Shown here: in pieces, positions 47,258 to 58,840 of the stretch
How positions within the stretch are numbered: position 1 is the first letter of the stretch
How the letters are laid out: every line of letters begins with the position of its first letter
Assembly (NCBI GenBank): GCA_951230915.1
Contig: OX579635.1
Location: 41,354,001 to 41,418,000 of the forward strand
Direction of reading: 5' to 3'
From: Antitrichia curtipendula
Taxonomy: Eukaryota > Streptophyta > Bryopsida > Hypnales > Leucodontaceae
Length of the DNA stretch: 64,000 nucleotides
Notes under the pieces: model-generated
Database searches by the model: none
Told to the model about the DNA's origin: nothing
Seen by the model: only the letters and a program-made list of their open reading frames with translations
Program-made: the position numbers and the translations under genes

Positions 47258-47842
47258 CCCTAAAGGATCATAAGGTCACCATATGGCTTCTACAACTACA
47301 TTTGTAAAAAAATTGATATGTGAACCTCACTAACAATCCATAAGCAAAAAAGAGACCCAAAATGTGATTTTCTCTACTAAAACTATCAGTGCAATCCAAA
47401 CAAGAAATGATTGAGTGTGTAATTTTTTGGTGAATTTTTTGAGAATGGAGAAGGCATTGTGGGTTGTTACTTCACATTCTCATATCTTTTATTCTACACC
47501 TCAAAATGATTAAGAAAAAAATTGCTCATTAATATTGTGGAAAAAAAATCCAGAATTTTTGGAGCATTTTTGAGCATTTTCATTTCAGCATTTTGATTTT
47601 AGCGTACATACGGAGTACTCTCTAACCAACATCTTTCATCAATCTTGTCAACGGTGGCATTTTCTCAAAAATTGTGCGATGTTTTTAATCTTTTATTTTA
47701 TAGGAAAGCTCAATAAGTCTTGTTTCATTTCAATGGTGGCGCGAGCATCAAAATGATTCCACATGAATGAAAAATTATGCTTGCTACAAGAGGTAGTCAA
47801 GAAAAACAAGGACTATGCTCAAACATCCTCAATCCTTCAGGG
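47258..47842. mobile_element. TTAA-bounded MITE, short subfamily (complete)
   Basis: The 585-bp element has TTAA on both sides (47254-47257 and 47843-47846). Its ends are CCCTAAAGGATCA and AATCCTTCAGGG. The interior differs from subfamilies A and B, so the shared part is the termini and target. Confidence 0.72.
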
Positions 47843-48154
47843 TTAAATGAGGTTAATTGTTTCTTTTGTTTGTTTGTTTGTTTTGTTTGTTATAGTTAGA
47901 TTTCAGGAACCGTACATCTTAAAGTTGTATTCTTGGTATCATTGAAAAGTTTTCTACGAGAAGCAGTGCATGAGCTTTGTTTCGTGACATTTTGACTCAC
48001 AACAAAAAAGATATTAAATATTGAAGATTTTATGAATTAAAAAATTATTTTGTTTTTATTTTATTATACCATGGCAACAACACATGGCACCCTAGTTCAA
48101 ATGAAATTTGCATTCATGCAATTCCCTTCAAAGTGATGCCACTCAACAATAAGA

Positions 48155-50640
48155 TTAACCCCTAAACGTTTAGAGTCTTTTTTAGAATTGACGATTTGGA
48201 AAATTTTATTATAAAGTTCTATTTGGTAAAATATTTTGGAATTTCTATTTCAATGAAAATTGTAAATTTTGAATTTTAGATTCCATCCATATGGTTAGAT
48301 TCACCAATGCTATCATCAATATTTTTTTATGAATTTTGAATGGAAAATTTTAAAATTCCTTCAAAATTCAATTACAAAAACAGCATTATCATTTTTTGAG
48401 TGAAACTTGGTGGGATGGATTTGATAGGAGGTTCCCTTGGTGAGGTTATTTTTTGGAACTTTTGTGTTCTTTACATCTATGACTTCATTTTTGCAAATCG
48501 AGTTTTAGACTATAATTAGTCAATTCAGTTTTGACTTGGTCAAACACTTGATATACTTCCACAAGTCGTCATTTGTAATTTTCAAAAAATGTGTACTCTA
48601 GTAACACCAAATTCAACCAATAGACAGGACAAGAACTTGATAAAGTATCTTCACAAATTAAAATGACTTTCATCCCAGCATCAATTAGCAAAAACAAGAA
48701 TATGAGTTTGTTTATCGTTTGGAAATTGGACATTGGAGCAATTAAGGATTAAACAAGCTATTCAAATACTCCACAAGCTTGTCCAACATGCTCAATCAAG
48801 CCCTACTTTTGTACAAGGAATGATAGAGGCATTTCCATGTTTGCTTAGAGCATCCCCAATCCATAAGTGGAAATAAGGATGGTACTGAAATTTTCAAGTG
48901 GAGTGTGGCAGACCTCCTTCCATTCTGGAGACTTTTACAAAAAAATCCTGAAAAAACCCGATTCTACGCTAAAAATAAAAAATTTAATGCAAAAAGGGAA
49001 TTGAAGGTCCAATCTATTTGAAAGGTTTAATGTTAGAAAACGTATGACAATTATGAATCTTCTTATTGTGAACCAAGTTGAAGGTTCTTCATATTTTGCT
49101 TACTTGTTGGGTTTGGGAAGGAAAATGGCAGGCTTTGGAATAAAGAGAGACCAATTGATATCGCTTGCGTGGGGGAGTGTGTTTTTGGAGTTGTCCCATC
49201 ATTATTAATGGCATTGGCATGGTGGTTTCTAGTTGGATTGAAGATGCTCTAACAAACTTTCTTTTTACCATAGAAATGATAGGTCTGCTAAGAACAATGA
49301 AGGCTTCAAATAAAGAATTTGCATACTTTTCAAGTAATATTTGTTTCTATGTTCCTTCTTAACATTCAATGAATTTAAATCTTACAACATTGTGAGTGCC
49401 ACTTTGTGACATGCAAATGACATTAGAGAAGTGTTTGGCATGGACAAAAAATATCATTTTTCATCCAATTCTTGTTTTGGGAGTTCCTTGAATGGAAGTT
49501 GTTTCATATGGTGTTCAAAATGGTCTCATTGAGGTGTTTATGGCTTTTATACACAAGAAGTTGCTATAGAAATGGATCACAAAGTATGCTATTTTAATGT
49601 ATTTTGGAAACTTGGTACTCTTTACTCTAGATTTGAAATTTCTCCATAAAAATTATAATTTTAGAACTTAAACTCAATTAACAAAATGAAGCTCAATTTC
49701 TCTAGCTTCTATTCAAATTTGAAAATTTGAAAATTTGAAAATTGAATTTTTTTTCATTGGAATGTAAACTTTGTACATATTTCCAAGGACTAATAATTTC
49801 TGTATATAGAATGAAATGGATTTTTTTTCATACTAAATATTCTTCACTATAATATATACACTTGCGATGAATTTTCAAAGTTTTGAGAGAATTGACTAGA
49901 TGGTACAATTCTTCTTCACTTTTAATTCAAAAATTTCTCCAAATTTTCAATTTATCACAAAAAAAATCTAATAATTTATTATCTAAAGAAGACATATGAT
50001 TTCATCTTTGTAATCTAAAATAAAATATTTGCAACTATTGTAAATGTGAATGCTCCTATGCTCCCAACCATGCTCTTTTGAGAAAAAAGAATAAACAAAT
50101 TATTTTTTATTTTTTATCTTCTATTATTCATTATTTGTATTTTCCATATCCAACCATGTGACCTTATACTAGACTAATATGAGAATGTATCAAATAAATT
50201 TCACACTTTGAAACCATAGCTTGCAAGATAATAGCATTTGAGATGAAAAAAACCTTAGTTGATCCTTGATGTGTTATGTCATCAAAATTTGAATCAATAT
50301 AACACAAAAAATTTGCATTGGAGATTTCATATTACAAAAAATTATGTTGGAAAAATGAGTTGACAGTTATTATTTAAATAGAATAAAAAAATACCTTGAT
50401 TTTATTCTTTAATGAAAATGTAAAGTAGAATTACATACAAGAATTGGATGAAATTGAGGTCCTTAACAAGACTTTGAGTTCCCAAATTGTGGGGAACCTA
50501 AGACCTTTACCACATCAACAGTTTGATGTGGTTGGGAGTCGGCCATGTCAAATAATAATTTTTTAATAATATTTTATTTATTAATTGTTATTAAATATTA
50601 TGAGAGCAAGGCACTCGTTCACAACTTTGAAATAAGCTTT
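48155..50640. other. AT-rich stretch with a lone TTAA-family end
   Basis: TTAACCCCTAAACG at 48155 is a left terminus without a certain right partner. Otherwise no exon is supported; ORFs are under 70 codons. Confidence 0.4.
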
Positions 50641-50914
50641 CTATAGTCTAAGTTTTGCTACTTCTGCAAATACCCAGAGAACTAGTATAGGGGTTCAAAA
50701 TCTAGGGAATAGTCAAATAATCTAACGTTTTGTAACTAGGGTCACTTGTATTCAAGATTGGAATGAAATTTACTATAATATTTCACAAACAAAAAGGAAA
50801 CATACATTCACTCTTATACCCATTTGTATAATTTGGTTGCAAGTCCTTTAAATAATGCTATAGGCGCGTGAAATGCTGCCTCAGTCCTGCCTAGTATTCT
50901 AGAGGAGAGTTTCA

Positions 50915-53160
50915 ACAATTTGTTAGGTTTGACCACAATTTGTCATACACATGATCTATTACTAGACAAATGCAAATATAATAATTGTATAATATATTTA
51001 TATAATTGTGTCCATGTTCCTTAATTATTGGTGATTTGTGTTATCAAGACAATTTGTCCAGTCACTATTTACTAGCCTAATCACAAGTTTAGATGAGTAG
51101 AAATTAGTCCTAGTCCTACAACAATTTGTCTCTTAACTAATGCAGGGCATGATTGCAATGCATTCACCAAGCTTAGCATACTCTGCACAATTACAACAAT
51201 TTGTCAAAGTACACAATTCATTTCGAATACATGAAACAAACCAAAGCACAAGAACTTACTATTAGTCTTACCCACTCAAGTTGATCCTCAGATTAATTGT
51301 CGTATCTAAGAATAAAATTACTTCATTTAAACTATACTCACATCTACCAAGTAATCCCAATTTAATTTCACCCAGCACTAATTCACCCCCTCTCGGTGGT
51401 AACTGATAAGACAATTAGTCATATTTAACTTGCATCAAACCAGGGCTCATCCCGTTTACTTTAATTCACCCACGAATCTGAACTAATCACTAATTCAGTT
51501 CGACTCTTCAAACTCAGTCTTTGACAATTTGTCTAATTGCTTCAGTCATAAGAATTAGAGATCAAGAGACAATTTGTTGAATTTCCAATCGAGAAATTTA
51601 AATCTCTTAACAAACTTAATAATCACACTCAATGGAAATTATTTGATGATATCACTCACTGTAGGATCAAATAATTTAATTCTCACACATATCAATTGCA
51701 CACAGAATACGCTCAATCACAAACACACATAATTCAGATTTACAATTTAATTCAATTTATAATGATAATTCGTCTGCAAACCTCTGGTCCTTCTCTGTCT
51801 TCAACAATGCCACAGCTTTATACATACATCAAGCATGACAATTAGTCTTAATAAATCACAAATAATAGATTCTTGAATTACACAATTCAAATTGTTTTTA
51901 ATCACTTAACAATTTCACATACATAGATTTATCTTTGATTTACAAAAATCCATAGAATTAATTATTCACTCCTTACACAATCGGAATTTCAATCTAATTT
52001 TTATCATATCCAATTCATATCAATTACAACGATAATTTGTCTACCTTCACCTCTTCTCATTCACTAATTTAAAACAATCTACATTACAGTTGTTCTTAGA
52101 ACGACATAATAAATAATGATTTAATCATATTGAAATGGACAATTTGTCTCTCACAATTCCTTTCAATAGGATATCTTAATCAATTGATTTATTATCAATC
52201 TTCACATATTTCCTAATTTTGTATCTCAATTTCAATTCAAAGACAACTAGTCCAATAACAATATAAGGCTAATTATAATTCAAACAATTTGTTTAAGAAT
52301 TACATACCGGATAAATTGTTCTCGGGTGGTCCTTCATGATCCAGCACCGAGCTTGATTTCTGCTTGCAATTCGCAGATGATTCTTCCGTATGGCTGCTCC
52401 AACTCCTCAGTTTGACAAATTGTTCCAGAGCAAGTATCCAAATACAACGCTCAATTGATAATTTGTTTTATACAAATAACATTCACTGAATTCAAAAATT
52501 TACGATGAAAACCATACTGGCAAACTCGTAGTTCAATGGACTAAAATTAAATATGCAATTTGTATGACAATTAGTCATAATATAATCAAAGGCATCCAAT
52601 TAAATTGACCAAATGCAATAACTCATACAATTAGACCTTCACAATTTGTCACAACCACATACATACAACACAATGAAAGAACTTGGAATTAACACGTCAA
52701 GTTGTTATAATAACAATCACAGAATTCAAGAATCCAATCACTGGATTCTTACACAATTTCAAATACAATTTGTCACACACAACAAAGGATCCAATCACTG
52801 TATCACAATGTTTCACCGCAGCACTGATGTGCTAGACAATTAGTTTAAAAAGACGATTTGTATTACAGAATTGAAGGAGTTCACAATTTACATGAACAGT
52901 ATGACACTTAAGGTGCAAGAAAAATAACCGAGAGAATGAGAGAGAAGAAGTTGACAATTTGTTCATCTTAAGCTACTGAAAATGTGTGAGACCTTGAATA
53001 TCAACCGATGCTAAGACAATTTGTCACTCTTCCGATCTAGTTTATTCATAGCTTTTAAAATCCTTCATCTATTTGTTCATTTATCATTCATTTTCCGTTT
53101 AATTCCTAAGACAAGTAGTAAATGACTCCTTTCTGCATTACTAAAGATAAGTAGTCAAAA
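50915..53160. repeat. GACAATTTGTC motif array
   Basis: GACAATTTGTC and close forms (ACAATTAGTC, GATAATTTGTC, CAACAATTTGT) occur about two dozen times over 2.2 kb, at irregular spacing of roughly 15-260 bp, mostly in the same orientation. The motif stops abruptly outside. Exon-like minus-strand blocks lie in the array, such as about 52460-52322, reading LEQFVKLRSWSSHTEE and ending at a strong donor (ATCCG before GTATGT), and about 51825-51770, reading AVALLKTEKDQRFADEL. I cannot assemble or identify a gene. It is either a relic gene carrying the motif or a transposon interior. Confidence 0.6.
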
Positions 53161-53164
53161 CCAG

Positions 53165-54898
53165 AAAATTTATTGAGCTCACACTTTCCATGGCCTAAAA
53201 TCTCATCTAATGATGGAAGAAATACTAAACCTAATACATTACCAAGTATCCTTTAATATCTAATTATTTTGAAGATTATAATCCAATGTATGCATATTAG
53301 AACTGTTAAAAGTGAAAGATACAATCCATTGGCTACCTCATGTGGCACATCAAATTCAATTGAAGATTTACCTCCATAATACAAATTTATACTTCAATTG
53401 ATTTTGAAATGTCAACCTCCCGATTTTTAGTATTTTAGTTGAAAGCAAAAACACATTTGATATAACTATGCCCTAAAGAAATTTTTTTAAAGTTTTTTTA
53501 AAGTTTTTTGATAATAGATTCTAAGTAAAAATGCTTGTACAAATTACACTTATTTGTCTTGGTAGTGCTTGTGACATGCATTTTTTGGAGTCACACTAAT
53601 TCAAAATAGTACAAGTTGAAATATGTATTTTACTAATTTCCACAAGATAAATTTTTGCAACAACACTTATTTTTCCCACTCAAGAAATCATCAAGACAGA
53701 TTGTGGAAACAACTAGAGTCAATCAACCCAATGGTGTCAATCATCCAAATGCACTAGTCTCCCACCCATTTCCGCAGAGTGTGCCACGTACTTTCGGTAA
53801 GCAATTAGGTGCTATTGTCAGAGGATGACACCAAGTTTACATCTATTTAAAGATGGTTTAAGGTTGATTAAGATGTGGTTCAATAAAATGCTGGTTTGGT
53901 GAAAAGATACTTGTTATAATAAATTGTAATTTCAGCCAATAAAAGAGGTGCTTTTGAAATGTCAAACTTGTTCTTTCTAAGGGAGGCAATTCATTTCTAA
54001 CCGGTTAAGCAGATACACATATTTACAAGGTGGGTTTCTGAAGTAAGAAAAAATTTCCATGTACAAAAATAGAGTTTAAAAGGTTTCTAAAATTTAATAG
54101 ATTTTTATTTCTCAAAACATAATTACTGTGAATTTTTTAGCTAAAGATTTTGTTCGACCCAAAGTAGTCATATATACCTTCTTATTTTCAACCAAGGGCT
54201 GGTTGCAATATTGAGAATCTTATAGCCAATCATAGTGCGCCACAATTGCATTGGGAATTGTGCCATAATTAATCACTGTTCATTACTTCCTGCACAGAAA
54301 GAAAGCACTCTACATTGCCAAAATGGGGGGATGATCAAGAATGAGTTGCCTCCCTTATAACCCTCATCAAACATGATTAAGGTGATAGGTCACTGTTTTT
54401 TAACCTTTCCAAGATGGTCATTACCCCCATCTACAAACAATTTTATATTTTTTGGCTTTAAAAATTCACATCAATTCAAGTTCTTATTGGATTAATATGA
54501 TTCCACTTGTATTTCAATCGATTCAACTAATTCTTTCTCTGAAAAATACGGACAAAAATCAGCACATTGCACAAGATACCCAGGTTGAAAATCTGGGTGG
54601 TCATAGGCTGTTCTACCTTGTTCCAGCTTTATCCGAAGCCTATTCACTTCTCCTCCTGAGGATTTATTATTGTGATTCGGTAAAGGTCTTCAAAGAGCAT
54701 CTGAAGGGAGGACCAGGGTCTTCACCTGCAGGTGGGACGGATCTTCAGAACGGCACGCCTGGAAGAACAAATCCTGTACAGTAATGTACAGTAGTATGCC
54801 ACCTCCGAATCCTCTAGACCGTTAGTATAAATTAGCAAGACTTTTTTTTTTTTTTTTTTTTCATTTTTTAAGCCAGTGCCAAGGTGGTGATATAAAAT
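53165..54898. other. No gene supported
   Basis: The plus-strand ORF at 54452-54784 (110 codons) has no recognisable domain. Its segment 54590-54780 is less AT-rich and could be an old gene fragment. Confidence 0.3.
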
Positions 54899-54902
54899 GT
54901 TA

Positions 54903-55828
54903 CTCCCTCCGTCCTAAAATGATCTTCTTGTTATACAAAATGGGCCGGATTAAGGTTAAAAAAAAACTTTTTTTCAAAAAAAGATTGATTTGTAGTTAGA
55001 GTTTGATGCACTCCTATTATCTTGCAAAATTTGAGTTCCAAATAAGTTTCAAAAGTGTAATTTTGAAGCACTTAAAAGTTGGATTTTTGGGGCATTTTAA
55101 AAAAAAGCACCGCTAGCCAATCATTTTGTGAGTTCTTGCGCTACCTGTGAAAATTTTTAGTCTTCCCGTGGTATTGCTCTCCACGTTAGAAGTCCAAGTC
55201 ACAATCGGAGCTTGGCCCATGGTATTATTGCAGATTTGCATGGGCCCGGAATAGTTCACGTTTTGTAGAATTCACTGCGGTTTGGGTATTTGGCCCCCCC
55301 CCAAAAAAAATGGAAATCTGTCATGAATGGTGGAAAGGCTTTCTTTGGGCCATTGGATGTGACTTTATTTTGACACAAATTAAAAAAACAGAAAGCACAT
55401 GGCCTCACTACAGTAATGTCTACATGATGGCTCATTTTTCTTTCCCAATGTGAGGGTTGATTTTCACCAGCTCACAAAACAACACTCCTTTGAGCAAGAT
55501 TACAAACAAAGAAACCTTAAAATTTTTGGCTTCTAGCTCAGCCCTTGTAATCTCCGTCACTTTCCAGAATTTCAGGTTGAAGTCCATCCAACAGAGCTTC
55601 TCTTCAATGGTTCTCCTCACAAGCATCAGTGACTAAATTAAAAGTCTATAGTCACTGGTCTGCCTATTATCTATTCTTATCAAGAAAAAAACAAAACCCA
55701 AATTCAACATGGATTTTCTTTATAATACAAGCATTGTGCAAGACTTCATTCCATGGGAATTCTTCCACATCATCATTTTGGGACAAGATTTGAAGCCCAA
55801 TCGGAAGATCATTTTGGGACGGAGGGAG
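54903..55828. mobile_element. Stowaway/mariner-type element (TA duplication)
   Basis: CTCCCTCCGTCCTAAAATGATC at the left and GATCATTTTGGGACGGAGGGAG at the right are inverted repeats of the classic plant Stowaway/mariner end. TA flanks both (54901-54902 and 55829-55830). The length of 926 bp is longer than typical Stowaway MITEs (usually under about 350 bp). A poly-T tract of about 24 bases lies just before the left end. The minus-strand ORFs inside (60-65 codons) do not look like a mariner transposase and may be captured DNA. Confidence 0.82.
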
Positions 55829-55854
55829 TACAATGGTGCTCCAAATTTCAACAT

Positions 55855-55990
55855 TCATCAACATATTGGATAGAAAACATCACATTAGCACATATCACAT
55901 ATCTATAATTTGGTTTTCATCCACATATTGAATTAAAAACATCACAGTAGCACATATCACATGTCTGTAATTTGGTTTTCATCCACAATA
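55855..55990 (+). repeat. Tandem duplication, ~68-bp unit, two copies
   Basis: AACATCACATTAGCACATATCACAT and TAATTTGGTTTTCATCCACA occur twice, about 68 bp apart. Confidence 0.8.
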
Positions 55991-56149
55991 TGGTGATTTC
56001 ATCACAAAAAAATTTAATTCAAAGTTTTCGGCAAATTCATCCAAGTTTTTTGGCAGTTTAGCTAGATTATTTATTTGGTGCAATCTAGTACCAAAAAGAC
56101 CCTTCAAAAGCCCTGAAAATTAGCTATCTTGGATTCATCCAATCTTCCA

Positions 56150-56320
56150 ATTTTGATCATTCAAGAACTACTTTCCTACTCACAACCTCCTACTTTTTTG
56201 CACACTACTTCTGGACATGCGTCATAATCTTACCAGTCCCAACCTTATAAAAGACCAAAAAAACACATTTCAAGCTTTGGTTGGAAATGCTACCCCCCTA
56301 CAAATTAGGTACTTAGCATG
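56150..56320 (+). repeat. Segment duplicated at 57765-57925
   Basis: TCAAGAACTACTTTC, AGTCCCAACCTT and AAGCTTTGGTTGGAAAT recur in the same order at about 57768-57900, with small indels. Confidence 0.6.
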
Positions 56321-56942
56321 GTTGCCAATTGGTGCCTCAACCTTAGTAGGAACATCAAAGCTTCCACCTAAAATATGATATAACCACCTATGGTTGACCA
56401 CTAAAGTGATTCCGCACATGTTATAGAGCAGTAAAAAGCAATGTAAATTTTTTACCTTATATATAGAAAGATAGAAACGACGAACATTGTCAATTTTGTG
56501 TGATTTTTTTCCTTGAATTCAAATTACTATGAGTTTTGGAAGTCAAAAGTTGGCCTGAACTTGTATCCAATTATAAAATAGAGTAGCAGTTGGTACTACT
56601 ACCTTCCCTATGACAAAATAATGTGAAATATTCCACATTCCATCAATAACTATGTATGTGAGTAAAAATCTGTCACATAATTGAAGTGAAGTTTGTTGAA
56701 CAACCTACAATGTACAATAACTTAAAGTAAGTGGTAGTACATTAAAAATTTCAAGAAAATCAACACACTATTCATTGAAAATAATGTAGAAAATAAGAAC
56801 TCTGCATTGATTTAAAAGGGTAATTACACTTTGAGTTTTGAATGAGAAGAAAAGTTCTATGTATACATTTGGGGTGGTAGGAGGTATTCAAGTGAGATAT
56901 ATAAATTAGAACTAGAAGAAGCCCAAAGGCTCTTAGTTAAGT

Positions 56943-57334
56943 AAAATATAGAAATTGTGTTAAAACTAGAATTTCAGATCTCATTTAAGCATAGTAGCAT
57001 AACTTTTTTTTAAACTTTGAACTAAAGAAAGTTGTAAAATCAAACTAGGTTCTATCTTCAAAAATCTATTTGAGATTTGAAGACTTCAATCAAAAGTTAT
57101 AGATAAATTTCAAAGAGGATGTTTGAAAATGTCCAAAGAAATGTCTCTTCCAACCCCTCTTTGAAATTTGTCCATAACTTTTGATTGGAAACTTGAAATC
57201 TCAATGTCATTTTGGGAGATGAAACATAATTTGATTTCTCAACTTTCTTTAATTCAAAATTAGTTGGAAAAAGTTATGCTACTATGCCTAAACAAGGTGT
57301 AAAATCCTAGTTTTAACACAATTTTTACATTTTG
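56943..57334. mobile_element. Foldback/hairpin element
   Basis: The left arm GAAATTGTGTTAAAACTAGA ... AGCATAGTAGCATAACTTTTT pairs with the right arm AAAAAGTTATGCTACTATGC ... CTAGTTTTAACACAATTTT. The inner arms also pair (CAATCAAAAGTTATAGA against CATAACTTTTGATTGG). Total about 390 bp with a short loop near 57130. Target duplication not determined. Confidence 0.65.
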
Positions 57335-58094
57335 ACAATGAGCGGTCAAGCTCTCATCTTCAAATTATTCCACTCTTTGAAGATTCATAATGGAGAATGC
57401 ATTTCAATATAAAAATGATGTCTCTATCCATCCTCCCCACGAATGTCTATGAAGCAATCTTTTCATTTCACAATCAATAAATATGTTTTGGGTGGCAAAT
57501 GGTTAAATTGCATTGATATATCATTCAATGAATTCTTTGGACTTTTTGTAAACCATCTCTCTTCACAATTATTTGTTGGTATGCAAGTCTGATCTTGGAA
57601 TTAGCAAAAAAAATGGAGCACACCACAAATGAATTGCCACTATTAATGTCCTGAAGCTTGCATTAATGATGTGGATGAATTTTGTGGATGAAGACTTTGG
57701 AGAGGAAAAGACAGCCTCTCTGAAGGCTACTAAATGTTAAGATATATAGACTCTTCCAACTCCAATCAGTCAAGAACTACTTTCGTGCTCACTACACTGG
57801 GACATTTGTCATGACCTTATTATTAGTCCCAACCTTGAAAAGGGGAAAAAGTCACATTCTAAGCTTTGGTTAAAAATCTGTTCCGCCCTTGGTTGGAAAT
57901 AGCTGCACCCTACAATCCTTGGGTATGGATCCCTGGTCCTGGTTGGGAATGGGTGGTTCTACCATAGTAGCAGCACAAAAATAAACAGTTGCAGTGATAT
58001 GACAAGCGATGCACTTCCATTACAGTACTGAGAAAAGTAGAATGGAACAAAGGATCTAAACATCTACCTTTACAACAGTTTCTGCACCTTAGAT

Positions 58095-58454
58095 TCCACA
58101 ATTCTCAAGTGTTTCGAGAGTCACCAATACCTACATGTCACAGTACATACAGCACAGCAATTCTTAGACTCCAAAGTTGCACAAATTGGCGCAAATTGGC
58201 TGCAGTAAACTTAAGTAGAAAGTCTGATTTTCGGACCCTCCTCGTATTTCATCAAAGCTATCCCTCCAGCACATTTGAAAAACTATCACAATACCTGAAA
58301 ATAGCTCCTGAAAACCCTAAACGCGACTCCTCGTAGCAGTTTTGCAGAGGCTTCGCAACGCCTTAGCTTACGAACCAAGTACGTGCGTCTGATTCTTCGC
58401 AGTGAAAGTCTTCGGCAGGGGAACGACAACCACAAACCGATGAACCATGTAAAG
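58095..58454 (-). pseudogene. Duplicated 3' end of the acyl-activating enzyme gene
   Basis: This block aligns colinearly with 58655-58985, covering the 3' flank and the last ~45 codons of the neighbouring enzyme gene. Examples are GAGTCACCAATACCT against TAGTCACCAAGACCT, and ACCCTAAACGCGACTCCTCG against ACCCTAAAGTCGACTCCTCG. Read on the minus strand from about 58454 it gives YMVHRF...PLPKTFTAKNQTHVLGS and then TAA, where the intact gene reads YMVPRS...PLPKTATGKIQKHVLRA. The premature stop and many substitutions show decay. Only the terminal part is present, so this is a partial tandem duplication or the remains of a lost neighbouring paralogue. Confidence 0.82.
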
Positions 58455-58840
58455 CAGGGTATACAGGACATGTGCAATTACAGGGTTGAGTATTCTGAAA
58501 CTCTAAACCCTAAATGCCAAATCCTCCACCCTCGAGGGACAGCAACACAAAACTATACACAAGTTGTAGTTCCATGCCCTTCCTCTTGTGATAAAAGCCA
58601 GAGAAATAAAATGAAAGATCTAACTTCTGCGTTGAAAGCAGTTACCTTAAACCCCACAATTTCGAAGAGTTTCTAGTCACCAAGACCTCATCACCTGTTC
58701 TTCACAGTATTTACAGTATAGCTTTGGTTCCAGGAAGGGTTGAAAAAGCAATTCAGACCCCGTCATAGCTCATTTCAAATTCTCTACCCAAGCAATCTCG
58801 GAAAACAATCACACCTGCATTGGAAACAGCTCCCCAAACC

